Program-made: the position numbers and the translations under genes
In this document: positions 1 through 8,332 of the stretch, one piece after another
How the letters are laid out: each line of letters starts with the position of its first letter
Numbering within the stretch: the first letter of the stretch is position 1
Notes under the pieces: model-generated
What the model was told of the DNA's origin: nothing
The model's database searches: none
What the model saw: only the letters and a program-made list of their open reading frames with translations
Source: Allobosea thiooxidans
GTDB taxonomy: Bacteria; Pseudomonadota; Alphaproteobacteria; Rhizobiales; Beijerinckiaceae
Direction: 5' to 3'
DNA: 64,000 nt
Assembly (NCBI RefSeq): GCF_900168195.1
Contig: NZ_FUYX01000003.1
Location: 124,001 to 188,000 of the forward strand

Positions 1-486
1 GGAGAAGTTGACCCAGGAGCCGTCCGCCAGCCGCGCCGAGACCAGCATCATGTGCCGATAGGCATCGGCATCGGCATTGCCGGCGCCGAGCGCGCCGTCA
101 TCGGCGAATCCGACCCGGAAGGAGTCCGCGGCGAGATCCGGCACCAGCTCCCGGAGATGGGCCTCCATCGCTTGTGTCCGTGCCGTCTTCGGCGCCGTGC
201 CCAGCACCAGACTGACCTTGCTCCAATGCACCTCGAGGCTGGCGCTGGAGAGATCGTGCGCAACGCGATCGCGGTCGGGAGCCTGGGGAAGGCTTGCGAT
301 GGCGCGCTTGATCGAGACGATGCGCTCGGCGAGGCCGCGGTCACGCGCCGTCGTGGCCAGGCTTTCGACGCCGACGCGATAGGCCCAATAGCCGAGGAAA
401 TGGAAGGCGAGCAAAGCCGCGACCAGGATCAGGATCGCCTGGCCGGCGACGGTATCGGGAAAGAGGCGGCTCAGAGCTTTCTTCAA
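1..486 (-). CDS. Two-component sensor histidine kinase, N-terminal part (runs off window)
   Basis: The reverse strand reads in frame from a TTG codon at 486 to the window edge, giving 162 residues. The TTG overlaps the TGA stop of the upstream response regulator by three bases, which implies translational coupling. Residues about 13-33 form one hydrophobic membrane segment (VAGQAILILVAALLAFHFLG), followed by a soluble, presumably periplasmic, sensor stretch. The HAMP, HisKA and ATPase domains would lie outside the window, so the kinase call rests on the coupling to an OmpR-type regulator and on the topology. Because the pair is divergent from a copper-resistance operon, it may be a CopS/CusS-like copper sensor; that is inference. 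Confidence 0.8.
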   Translation of the reverse strand, partial: MKKALSRLFPDTVAGQAILILVAALLAFHFLGYWAYRVGVESLATTARDRGLAERIVSIKRAIASLPQAPDRDRVAHDLSSASLEVHWSKVSLVLGTAPKTARTQAMEAHLRELVPDLAADSFRVGFADDGALGAGNADADAYRHMMLVSARLADGSWVNFS

Positions 487-1262
487 GCGGGCTGTCCCTG
501 CCGCGACTGCACATCGCAGGCCAGCATATATCCCGCGCCGCGGATCGTCTTGATCAGCTGCCCGCCATTCTGCCCGGCCTCGAGCTTGCGCCGCAGCCTG
601 CTGATCTGGACGTCGATGGTCCGGTCGAAGGGGTCGTTGCTCGCACGCGCCTTGGCGAACTGCATCAGGGCCTCGCGCGACAGCACCCGGTTGGCGTGTT
701 CGACGAAGGCGACGAGGAGGTCGAACTCGCCGGTCGAGAGATCGATCAACGTCCCTGAGGGCGACTGGAGCTCGCGGCGGCGCAGATCCATCGCCCAGCC
801 GTCGAAGCTGATGATCTCGCTTCCCCGCGCCTCGGCGGAACCGCGCGCGGCGCGCGAGCGGCGCAGCACGGCCCGGACCCGGGCCAGCAATTCGCGCGGG
901 CTGAACGGCTTGGTGACGTAGTCGTCGGCGCCGCCCTCGAGCCCCATGATGCGCACGCTTTCCTCGCTGCGGGCGGTCAGCATCACGATCGGGACATGCG
1001 AGGTTGCCCTGACGTCCTGGCAGAGCTCCACCCCGGACCGGCCCGGCAGCATCAGATCGAGGATGATCAGGTCGATCGGCGTATGCGCCAGCACGTCCAT
1101 CATCGCCTGACCGTCGTGAGCACCGACGACCTGATAGCCGTGGCGCTGGAGGAAGCGCGCCACGAGCAGCCGGATCTGCGGATCGTCGTCCACGATCAGG
1201 ATGTGCCCGTGGTCGTCGTTGGGTAGCGCGGCGGGCGCCAGGTTCGCGTGCGTCTCGTCCAT
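483..1262 (-). CDS. OmpR/PhoB-family response regulator
   Basis: The product has 259 residues. The receiver domain spans about residues 19-135, with an acidic pocket in ILIVDDDPQIR and phospho-acceptor Asp69 in LIILDLMLPGRSG. The C-terminal winged helix covers about residues 155-250 and ends in the family signature RTIDVQISRLRRK and IKTIRGAGYML. I chose the ATG at 1262: the frame stays open further upstream, but that extension has no receiver homology and covers the divergent promoter region. The gene is coupled to the downstream kinase. Its position, divergent from the copper operon beginning at 1429, suggests CopR/CusR-like control of that operon. The fold is certain; the signal is inferred. 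Confidence 0.93.
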   Translation of the reverse strand: MDETHANLAPAALPNDDHGHILIVDDDPQIRLLVARFLQRHGYQVVGAHDGQAMMDVLAHTPIDLIILDLMLPGRSGVELCQDVRATSHVPIVMLTARSEESVRIMGLEGGADDYVTKPFSPRELLARVRAVLRRSRAARGSAEARGSEIISFDGWAMDLRRRELQSPSGTLIDLSTGEFDLLVAFVEHANRVLSREALMQFAKARASNDPFDRTIDVQISRLRRKLEAGQNGGQLIKTIRGAGYMLACDVQSRQGQPA

Positions 1263-1353
1263 TTTCCTCGGATGCGCCCCGTCGGGTCGAGCCCCGCCTG
1301 TCGCCGGAGCGTACCGCACCATAGCGCCCGGATCGCCGGGCCGCCCGGACTGC

Positions 1354-1371
1354 TTTGAAACAATTTGTAAC
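1354..1371. promoter_or_regulatory. Candidate response-regulator box (tandem TTTGAAAC / TTTGTAAC)
   Basis: Between the divergent regulator and copper operon lie TTTGAAAC (1354-1361) and TTTGTAAC (1364-1371), a direct repeat with a 10-bp period. ACAATTTGT at 1360-1368 is also palindromic. Half-sites spaced by one helical turn are usual for OmpR/PhoB-type regulators. Assignment to this particular regulator is inference. Confidence 0.4.
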
Positions 1372-1428
1372 GGACGCCCCGCCGAACCGGTTGCTACCCC
1401 TGGATCACCGAAACCGGGGAGTCGAATC

Positions 1429-1647
1429 GTGACGTTCGTGAAGGTGCCGACCATTGCTGCGATCGGGCTTGCGCTTGGCGCCTGCACGCTCGCTCCCATC
1501 CCCGAGCACCTCGCCCGGCCGGCCGACCCCAGCGTCAAGGTTCCCGCCACCGCCTATCGCAGCGTGACCGCCGGCGCAGCGACGCTGCGACCGGCCGAGC
1601 CGAAGGACTGGCACGAGCTCAACCGCCGGGTCGGGCCGCTGCCATGA
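1429..1647 (+). CDS. Small lipoprotein of the copper operon
   Basis: This is a 72-residue protein starting at a GTG preceded by a purine-rich ribosome site (CGGGGA). The N-terminus is a short lipoprotein signal with lipobox LGAC around residues 16-19, so the mature protein is a membrane-anchored peptide of only about 54 residues ending in RRVGPLP. I recognise no domain. Its stop overlaps the next ATG (ATGA), so it is translationally coupled to the TolC-like gene. It is probably an accessory of the copper export or oxidation module. The small size makes the call less certain than its neighbours, but the RBS, lipobox and coupling all agree. Confidence 0.7.
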   Translation: MTFVKVPTIAAIGLALGACTLAPIPEHLARPADPSVKVPATAYRSVTAGAATLRPAEPKDWHELNRRVGPLP

Positions 1648-3170
1648 CGCCGGCCTGCCCGATCGCTTCCCACCACGGATCCGCCGCCTTGCGAGAGAAG
1701 CCTGTCTTGACCGCTACCACGATCTCCACCCGCCGCGCCTTCCGGTTCGGCCTTCTCGCCGGCGCGGCCATCCTGCTCGGTGGCTGCGCGAGCTTCTCGC
1801 CGGATGGCGGCCTGAGCTCGGTGCAGGCGATCAGCTACAGCGAGCTGGGCAAGGACGTCGTGAAGATCGGCGACGACCAGGCCGCGCTCACGGCCAAGGC
1901 CCGCGTCGACCAGCTGCTGCGCAAGCCGCTGACGGCGGATGCCGCCGTCCAGGTCGCGCTGCTCAACAATCGCGGCCTCCAGGCGGCGTTCAACGAGCTC
2001 GGCATCGCCGAAGCGCAGATGGTCGCCGCGAGCCTGCCGCCCAATCCAACCTTCGGCATCTCCAAGCTCTCCGGCCGATTCGAGCTCGAGATCGAGCGCC
2101 AGATCGCGGGCAGCCTCTTCGCGCTCGTCACATTGCCGGCGCGCGCCGAGATCGCGGGCGACCGCTTTCGCGCCGCGCAGCTGCGGACGGCCGAGGCGGT
2201 TCTCAAGCTCGCGGCCGATACCCGCCGACAGTATTATCGAGCCGTCGCCGCCAATGTGCAGGCCGGCTTCTTCCAGCAGGCGAAGGCCTCCTCGGATGCG
2301 GCCTCGGAGCTGCTCAAACGGCTGGGCGAGAGCGGCGGCGTCAACAAGATCGACCAGGCACGCGAATTCGCCTTCGAGGCAGAGCTGACCGTGCAGCTCG
2401 CCCAGGCGCGCCAGCAGCAGCGCCAGGAGCGGGAGCGGCTCGTCCGCCAGCTTGGCCTCTGGGGCGATGAGCTGAAATTCAGATTGCCGGAGACCTTGCC
2501 CGCCCTGCCGCGGCTCCAGTCGGCAAAGGCGATCGAGGCCGAGGCGCTGCGCAAGCGCATCGACATCCAGATCGCCCGCGCCGACCTCGATGCGCTCGCC
2601 AAGTCGCTCGGACTGACGCAGGCGACCCGCTTCGTCAACGACGTCGATCTGCTCGGCCGGCGCACCTATGACCGTGGACGCGTCATCAACGACCATGGCC
2701 ATGTCGAGCGCGAGGCGAGCCGCAGCCGCACATTGGAACTCGAGATCGAGATTCCGATCTACGATTTCGGCCAGTCGAAGGTCGTCCTCGCCGAGCAGAC
2801 CTATATGCAGGCCGCCAACCGGCTGGCCGAGAAGGCGGTGAATGCCCGCTCCGAGGCGCGCGAGGCCTACACCTCCTACCGGGCCAATCACGACATCACC
2901 CGGCAGTATCAGAACAACGTCCTGCCTTTGCGCAAGATCATCCAGGACCAGTCGCTGCTGCAGTACAGCGGCATGCTGAACGATGTCACGGACCTCATCG
3001 CCGATGCCCGCAGCCGCATCCTTTCGAACGTCGCGGCGATCAACGCCCGGCGCGATTTCTGGATCGCTCACACCGATTTCAAGCACGCCCTGATCGGCGG
3101 CGGCAGCGCCGGCGGCGGAGCGACCGTGACCGCAGCCGCGGGCGACGGCGATGCCGGCGGCGGCCACTGA
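1644..3170 (+). CDS. TolC-family outer membrane efflux lipoprotein
   Basis: The protein has 508 residues from the ATG at 1644. A TTG at 1707 is an alternative start that would give a more ordinary signal peptide. The lipobox LLGGC places the lipidated cysteine near residue 48. The rest is rich in long amphipathic helices with Ala/Gln/Arg heptads, including an ANxAE-like region near residues 380-395, as expected for the helical barrel of the OEP family. It ends in a Gly/Ala-rich tail. TolC-like proteins form trimeric exit ducts; none of the matching RND or HlyD components is adjacent, so the inner-membrane partner must be elsewhere or the protein acts alone in copper release. Confidence 0.88.
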   Translation: MTPACPIASHHGSAALREKPVLTATTISTRRAFRFGLLAGAAILLGGCASFSPDGGLSSVQAISYSELGKDVVKIGDDQAALTAKARVDQLLRKPLTADAAVQVALLNNRGLQAAFNELGIAEAQMVAASLPPNPTFGISKLSGRFELEIERQIAGSLFALVTLPARAEIAGDRFRAAQLRTAEAVLKLAADTRRQYYRAVAANVQAGFFQQAKASSDAASELLKRLGESGGVNKIDQAREFAFEAELTVQLAQARQQQRQERERLVRQLGLWGDELKFRLPETLPALPRLQSAKAIEAEALRKRIDIQIARADLDALAKSLGLTQATRFVNDVDLLGRRTYDRGRVINDHGHVEREASRSRTLELEIEIPIYDFGQSKVVLAEQTYMQAANRLAEKAVNARSEAREAYTSYRANHDITRQYQNNVLPLRKIIQDQSLLQYSGMLNDVTDLIADARSRILSNVAAINARRDFWIAHTDFKHALIGGGSAGGGATVTAAAGDGDAGGGH

Positions 3171-3184
3171 GGGAAGTTGAAGAT

Positions 3185-4621
3185 ATGACCACATTCTCCC
3201 GCAGAGGTTTCATCGGCTCGTCAGGGCTCGTGCTCGCCGGCGCTACCGCCGTCTCGGGCCGCAGCGCCTTCGCCGCCGTGCCCGAGGCGCCGACCATGAA
3301 GGAGGCGACGACGCAGGCGCCGCTCGTTCCGACCACGGGACCGGACTACCAGCCGGTCGCGACGCTGAACGGCTGGTCGCTGCCCTGGCGCATGAACGGC
3401 GACTGGAAGGAGTTCCATCTCGTCGCAGAGCCGGTGGTGCGAGAGCTCGCCCCGGGCATGAAGGCCTATCTCTGGGGCTATAACGGCCAGTCGCCGGGGC
3501 CGACCATCGAGGCGGTCGAGGGTGACAAGGTCCGCATCTACGTCACCAACAAGCTGCCGGAGAACACGGCCGTCCACTGGCACGGCCAGCGCCTGCCCAA
3601 CGGCATGGATGGCGTCGGCGGGCTGACGCAGCCGCATATCCCGCCCGGCAAGACCTTCGTCTACGAGTTCGTGCTGAGGCGCTCGGGCACCTACATGTAC
3701 CATCCGCATTCGGACGAGATGGTCCAGATGGCGATGGGCATGATGGGCTTCTTCGTCGTCCATCCGAAGGACCCGGCCTTCCGCCGCGTCGACCGCGACT
3801 TCGTCTTCCTGCTCAACGCCTTCGACATCGAGCCCGGCTCCTATGTGCCGCGGGTCGCCGAGATGACCGAATTCAACATGTGGTGCTGGAACAGCCGCGT
3901 CTTTCCGGGCATCGACCCCTTCGTCGTCGGCAAGAACGACAAGGTCCGGATCCGCTTCGGCAACCTGACCATGACGAACCATCCGATCCACATGCACGGC
4001 TACGAGTTCAAGGTCTCGTGCACCGATGGCGGCTGGGTCGATCCGGCCGCGGCCTGGGACGAGGTCTCGATCGACGTCGCCGTCGGCCAGATGCGCGCCT
4101 TCGACTTCGTCGCCGACGAAGTCGGCGACTGGGCGATCCACTGCCACAAGTCGCATCATACCATGAATGCCATGGGGCATTCGGTGAAGAACTACATCGG
4201 CGTCAGCAAGAAGGACCTGGCGAAGCGCATCGCCAAGATCGCGCCGGGCTACATGCCGATGGGCTCGAACGGCATGGGCGAGATGGGCTCGATGGAAATG
4301 CCGCTGCCCGAGAACACGCTGCCGATGATGACCGGCTTCGCCCAGTTCGGCCCGGTCGAAATGGGCGGCATGTTCTCGGTCGTGAAGGTCCGCGAGGGGC
4401 TGGCGAAGGGCGACTACAAGGACCCGGGCTGGTTCAAGCATCCGGAGGGAACCGTCGCGTACGAGCTCAAGGGCGCGAAGCTCGGCGAGGCGCCGCGGGC
4501 GAGCCCGCCCGACAGCGGGGTCCAGGCGACGGAATGGCGCGCCAAGGATCCGCGCAAGCCGAATCTCGGTCCGGACGGCAAGCCGCGTCCCCGCGCCAAG
4601 AACGCCCATTCCAACCACTGA
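3185..4621 (+). CDS. Periplasmic multicopper oxidase with Met-rich C-terminal tail
   Basis: The product has 478 residues with a Tat signal (SRRGFIGSSGLVLAGA). Copper ligand motifs are visible in order: HWHG at about residue 131, HPHS at about 172, HPIHMHG at about 266 and HCHKSHH at about 319. The spacing between first and last motif, about 188 residues, fits only two cupredoxin domains rather than the usual three. After the last motif follow about 150 residues with Met-rich patches (MGSNGMGEMGSMEM), typical of cuprous-oxidase copper loading. Such enzymes oxidise Cu(I) to the less harmful Cu(II) in the periplasm. It sits 14 bases after the TolC-like gene and before a cupredoxin and a CusF-like gene, which supports a role in copper tolerance. 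Confidence 0.92.
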   Translation: MTTFSRRGFIGSSGLVLAGATAVSGRSAFAAVPEAPTMKEATTQAPLVPTTGPDYQPVATLNGWSLPWRMNGDWKEFHLVAEPVVRELAPGMKAYLWGYNGQSPGPTIEAVEGDKVRIYVTNKLPENTAVHWHGQRLPNGMDGVGGLTQPHIPPGKTFVYEFVLRRSGTYMYHPHSDEMVQMAMGMMGFFVVHPKDPAFRRVDRDFVFLLNAFDIEPGSYVPRVAEMTEFNMWCWNSRVFPGIDPFVVGKNDKVRIRFGNLTMTNHPIHMHGYEFKVSCTDGGWVDPAAAWDEVSIDVAVGQMRAFDFVADEVGDWAIHCHKSHHTMNAMGHSVKNYIGVSKKDLAKRIAKIAPGYMPMGSNGMGEMGSMEMPLPENTLPMMTGFAQFGPVEMGGMFSVVKVREGLAKGDYKDPGWFKHPEGTVAYELKGAKLGEAPRASPPDSGVQATEWRAKDPRKPNLGPDGKPRPRAKNAHSNH

Positions 4622-4649
4622 CGCGCATGTCCCCGACCAGGAGAATTTC

Positions 4650-5132
4650 ATGAAGACAGCAGCATTCGGGCTGGCCGTGATCGCAGGCCTCTTCTCCGCC
4701 GGCACCGCTCTGGCTGGCCCCGGCGGGGCAGGCCATGGCCATGGCGACGAGACCGCCTATGGCAAGCCCGGCGATCCCAAGAAGCCGGCGCGGATCGTGC
4801 AGGTCGTGATGAGCGAGCGCGACGGCAAGATGGTGTTCATTCCCGACAGGATCGAGGTCCGGCGCGGGGAACAGGTTCGCTTGCAGCTGCGCAACAATGG
4901 CGAGCTCGATCACGAGCTCGTCGTGGCGACGCTGGAGGAGAACCTCAAGCACGCCGTCGAGATGCAGAAGAACCCCGACATGGAGCATGACGACCCGAAC
5001 GCCAAGCGCCTCGCGCCGAAGAAGACGGGCGAGATCGTCTGGGCCTTCACCAAGGCCGGCGAGTTCGACTTCTCCTGCCTGATCCCCGGTCACCGCGAGG
5101 CGGGCATGACCGGCAAGATCATCGTCAAGTGA
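4650..5132 (+). CDS. Cupredoxin-family copper-binding protein
   Basis: This 160-residue protein has a Sec signal peptide ending near AGTALA and a His-rich start of the mature chain (GHGHGDE). The single plastocyanin-like domain shows the type 1 copper ligands: His in DHELV, then Cys, His and Met in FSCLIPGHREAGM near the C-terminus. It probably carries electrons or copper ions for the adjacent multicopper oxidase. The start is the ATG at 4650, with an AGGAG ribosome site nine bases upstream. It is close to the azurin/plastocyanin-like proteins found in alphaproteobacterial copper loci. Confidence 0.92.
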   Translation: MKTAAFGLAVIAGLFSAGTALAGPGGAGHGHGDETAYGKPGDPKKPARIVQVVMSERDGKMVFIPDRIEVRRGEQVRLQLRNNGELDHELVVATLEENLKHAVEMQKNPDMEHDDPNAKRLAPKKTGEIVWAFTKAGEFDFSCLIPGHREAGMTGKIIVK

Positions 5133-5155
5133 CCCCGAACCGAATGGAGCCCCCC

Positions 5156-5434
5156 ATGCTGAAGACAGCCGCCACCTTCGCCTTCCTGATCGCCGCGCTG
5201 CCGGCCGCCGCCCAATCGGTCAGCGGCACCGTCACCAAGATCGACGAGGCCCAGGGCAAGCTCACCATCAACCACGGCGCGATCAAGAATCTCGACATGG
5301 ACGCCATGACCATGGTGTTCCGGGCCAGCGACGCCGCCATGCTGAAAGGGCTGAAGGCCGGCGACAAGATCAAGTTCGACGCCGACCGCGTCAACGGCCA
5401 GATCACCGTCACCAAGCTGCAGAAGGCGAAGTGA
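5156..5434 (+). CDS. CusF-like periplasmic copper chaperone
   Basis: The protein has 92 residues with a Sec signal (MLKTAATFAFLIAALPAAAQ). The small OB-fold domain carries the metal motif NLDMDAMTMVF preceded by a His in INHGAI. In E. coli CusF the ligands are His36, Met47 and Met49, with Trp44 capping the Cu(I). Here both methionines and the histidine are kept, but the tryptophan position is Met. I chose the ATG at 5156 because TGGAG lies seven bases upstream; an earlier GTG at 5129 would add a non-signal leader. It is the fifth gene of the copper operon and likely delivers Cu(I) to export or oxidation partners. Confidence 0.9.
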   Translation: MLKTAATFAFLIAALPAAAQSVSGTVTKIDEAQGKLTINHGAIKNLDMDAMTMVFRASDAAMLKGLKAGDKIKFDADRVNGQITVTKLQKAK

Positions 5435-5496
5435 GGGCTGGCTTTCCGGGCGGCGGCGGTGCACCACGCGGGGACGACCAGGACAAGGACATTCCG

Positions 5497-5988
5497 ATGG
5501 CAAATCCGCTCCACCCATCCCGCCGCGGGCTGATGATCGGCGCTGCGGCCTTCGCCGCGTCGATCCTCTCGTGGCGCCCGTCATCGGCGGCCGAGGCGCT
5601 GCCGAGGATGATCGTGACCCGCGACCCCAATTGCGGCTGCTGCGGCGCCTGGGTGACGCATGTGAAGGCCGCCGGCTTTTCGGTCGAGGTCGTCGAGATT
5701 CCCGACGTCACCCCGCTCAAGGTCAAGCTCGGTGTGCCCGATGCCCTGGCGTCCTGCCATACCGCCGAGATCGGCGGCTATGTCGTCGAAGGCCATGTTC
5801 CCGCCGAGGCGATCAAGCGCCTGCTGGCCGAACGCCCGCAGGCAAAGGGCCTGGCCGTCCCCGGCATGCCGGTCGGCTCGCCGGGGATGGAGGTTTCCGG
5901 CCAGGCGCCCGATACCTATGACGTCGTGCTCTTCGCTTCCGGGGAGCAGCGCAGCTTCGCGCGCTATCGCGGGCTGCAACGGGTCTGA
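5497..5988 (+). CDS. DUF411 metal-binding protein
   Basis: This 163-residue protein starts at the ATG at 5497, with an AAGGAC ribosome site; an in-frame GTG overlapping the cusF-like stop at 5431 is less likely. The N-terminus has a twin-arginine-like leader (SRRGLMIGAAAFAASIL). The DUF411 hallmark is the cysteine cluster DPNCGCCGAWVTH near residue 45, followed by a CHTAEIGGY motif. Family members occur in copper, silver and mercury resistance loci, and their exact chemistry is not established. As the last gene of the copper operon it probably binds Cu in the periplasm. Confidence 0.88.
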   Translation: MANPLHPSRRGLMIGAAAFAASILSWRPSSAAEALPRMIVTRDPNCGCCGAWVTHVKAAGFSVEVVEIPDVTPLKVKLGVPDALASCHTAEIGGYVVEGHVPAEAIKRLLAERPQAKGLAVPGMPVGSPGMEVSGQAPDTYDVVLFASGEQRSFARYRGLQRV

Positions 5989-6131
5989 CCCGCCGGCCGA
6001 GCACGGAGCCTGCGCGGCCCTGACGGCAAACGGTGCGGGGAAGGCTCAATAACGCCGGAGAATCGCCTCCATCTGGGCGATCTCCTCGGCAGCGCAAAGG
6101 ACGCCGGGGCCGCGACGCGCGCGCTTCCTGC

Positions 6132-7154
6132 TCAGTGCTTCACCACCTTCGCGCCCGGAACGGGTTCCGGAGGCGGTGCGGCGGGAGGCGCATGACCGAT
6201 CGGGAAGGCGACCGAGACCAGGGCGATCGTGCCTTGCGGCCGATTTTCGGTGCTGACTTCGCGCAGAACCTTCAAGCGCGCCGAAACCGGCGTCCCGGCG
6301 ACATTGAAGCTGTATCCGATCGTGCCGCCGACTGCGGTGACCCGGCCCTTGTAGGGGCCCAGCGAAGCGCCTGCGCCGCTGTCCGCGCTGATCTGCTGGT
6401 AGTGCGAGAACAGGGCGCCGACCGAGAATTCCTTGCTCAGATACTGGCTGATGGCGAGGTCGGCATGGACCGCGTTGCCGCTCTTGTAGTCGGTATCGTC
6501 GTTCTTGCCGTTGAGTTCGAGCCCGACGGTGCCGGAGATGTCGAGGCCGATCTTTGGATCGAGCCAGGTCGCGGCGGCGTAGATATCGCCGATCCAACGG
6601 TTGAAGGACAGGTTCGAGAGGGCGCCGTCACGGTAGGTCCCGGAGGGAACGTTCACCGCGGCGCCGACCTGCCAATGGAAGTTGCCCGCATGCCAGCCGA
6701 CGAAGCTGGTCACCACCGGATCGCCGAACAGGAATGCGGAATCCCGCTGCTTGATGCCGAATGCCCTGCCGAGCCGCGGCGCGGCGATCACCGCGCCTGC
6801 GCTGACGCGCGGATCGCCGAAGGGCAGCGCCACCGCGAAGCCGAGATTGCCGCCGAAGATCTGCAGCGGGGTGACCCAGGTCGGCGTGGCGAAATTGGCG
6901 CGCGCCTCGACCTTGACGTTGGCGAGAACCGCTCCGCCGATCTGCGTGCGCGTCGATGCGGAGAGGCGGCCTGAATAGGAGTAGAAATCGTTCTCGAAAT
7001 AGAAGCCCGGTGGTGGAACGATGCCCGCTCCGGGGCCGTGCAGGCCGGGCACGTACAGACTTGCGCCGCCTTCGGTGGCCATGGCCGAGCCGCAGCCGAT
7101 CGTCGCGCCGATGCAGATCGCTGCACTCCAGAAGGCGCACTGGGATCGAATCAT
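6132..7154 (-). CDS. SphA/MetA-like outer membrane beta-barrel protein
   Basis: The product has 340 residues from the ATG at 7154, with a signal peptide ending near GSAMATEGG. The sequence alternates in beta-strand fashion (FYFENDFYSYSG, GGNLGFAVALPFG, HWQVGAAVNVPSGTY, GTIGYSFNVAGT) and ends in a Pro-rich tail. This pattern matches the Phenol_MetA_deg family, often annotated as meta-pathway or SphA-like outer membrane proteins thought to admit hydrophobic substrates. It lies downstream of two DUF1254 genes on the same strand. Its substrate cannot be read from the sequence. Confidence 0.78.
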   Translation of the reverse strand: MIRSQCAFWSAAICIGATIGCGSAMATEGGASLYVPGLHGPGAGIVPPPGFYFENDFYSYSGRLSASTRTQIGGAVLANVKVEARANFATPTWVTPLQIFGGNLGFAVALPFGDPRVSAGAVIAAPRLGRAFGIKQRDSAFLFGDPVVTSFVGWHAGNFHWQVGAAVNVPSGTYRDGALSNLSFNRWIGDIYAAATWLDPKIGLDISGTVGLELNGKNDDTDYKSGNAVHADLAISQYLSKEFSVGALFSHYQQISADSGAGASLGPYKGRVTAVGGTIGYSFNVAGTPVSARLKVLREVSTENRPQGTIALVSVAFPIGHAPPAAPPPEPVPGAKVVKH

Positions 7155-7292
7155 GGCGTCATTCCCGAACGTGGATCGTCGTGAGGCTGAACGGCGCAAA
7201 TATCCCGGTCAAGCGCTCTCCTGCGTGGTGTTGCAGGTGGGGGCGGCCGACAGAGCGAAGTCTCTCCGGCGGCGCGCCTTTCAAGACATGCT

Positions 7293-8318
7293 TCAGGGAG
7301 CCGGCTGAGGCTGCGGGAAATTCCATTTGCCGTTCAGGATCTCGGCGCGCGGGCGATAGAGGCGCACCGTGTAGTTCCAGCCCGGCATGGTGGGCAGGCA
7401 ATTGGCGATCTTGCCGTCGCAGCCGCCGAACTGGATGGCGATGGAGCCGTCTCCGTTCTTCTTGGCCGTCAGGTTGTTCAGCGTGTAGGCATTGTAGGGG
7501 TTCTTCTCGTAATAGCCCCGGGCGTCGTAGAGGCTGACGGACCAGAAGCCGTTGACCGGAACGTCCTTGACGTTGAGCCGGTAGACGGTGGTCCCGTCGT
7601 TCTTCGGCGGCGTCACGTTGAGGTAGATCGCATCCTTGTCGGGATTGCCGCCCCAGCCGAGGGCGGTTCCGATCAGGTGGCGGATCGGGTCGACCTCCGC
7701 CTTGGTGCCGAAGGCCCTCTTGAAGTCCGGGATCGTCGAGCCCAGGACCAGCAGCGCATCGCGCACCTTCTTCTGGCTGGCGGGATCCCAGTTCGGAACC
7801 TGGAAGCTGCCTGGCGCCTTCTGGCGGACCTTGATGCCATCCTGCAGGGCGTGAACCTGCTGGACATCCTTGGGATCGGCAGGGTCGACCAGCGTCCTGA
7901 TCCCGACGGCGACATAGCGAGTGCCGGCCTTCTTGCGATCGATCGTATGGGCACCCGCGCCGTAGGCGACCATCGGAACATAATGGTCCTGGTTGATGAC
8001 TTGCAGCGACATGAAGCGCTTGCCGGCATCGGGCAGGGTGATCGTCACCGGACCGGCATCGAGATCGAAGACCGCGCTGGAATAGAGCGTGTCGCGATTG
8101 AGCCGGATGACGGTCTGATCGTCGAGCGAGGCCGGCTCGCGCCGGTGCGAGAGCTTGCCCAGCCCGGCCTCCTTGGCGAGGTTGCCAATATAGACATCGG
8201 ACTCGGCCCGGATGAAATTATCGACCGTGACGGGCGTCGGGGCCGGAGCCTGCGCGCTGGCGCCGGCAAGGGGCGCCAGCACAGCGGCTGCCGCGAGAAG
8301 CATGAGCTTGCGGTTCAT
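7293..8318 (-). CDS. Secreted DUF1254/DUF1214 protein, shorter copy
   Basis: The protein has 341 residues from the ATG at 8318, with a Sec signal ending near AGASAQAPA. The DUF1254-like N-terminal part includes RLNRDTLYSSAVFDLDAG and MSLQVINQDHYVP. The DUF1214 C-terminal part includes VNGFWSVSLYDARGYY and PGWNYTVRLYRPRAEILNGKW. Only 14 bases separate it from the larger upstream paralog, so they form one transcription unit. No catalytic function is established for the family that I can name. Tandem long and short copies beside a sulfatase suggest they act on the same periplasmic compound. Confidence 0.85.
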   Translation of the reverse strand: MNRKLMLLAAAAVLAPLAGASAQAPAPTPVTVDNFIRAESDVYIGNLAKEAGLGKLSHRREPASLDDQTVIRLNRDTLYSSAVFDLDAGPVTITLPDAGKRFMSLQVINQDHYVPMVAYGAGAHTIDRKKAGTRYVAVGIRTLVDPADPKDVQQVHALQDGIKVRQKAPGSFQVPNWDPASQKKVRDALLVLGSTIPDFKRAFGTKAEVDPIRHLIGTALGWGGNPDKDAIYLNVTPPKNDGTTVYRLNVKDVPVNGFWSVSLYDARGYYEKNPYNAYTLNNLTAKKNGDGSIAIQFGGCDGKIANCLPTMPGWNYTVRLYRPRAEILNGKWNFPQPQPAP

Positions 8319-8332
8319 CGTTCTGTTCCCTG

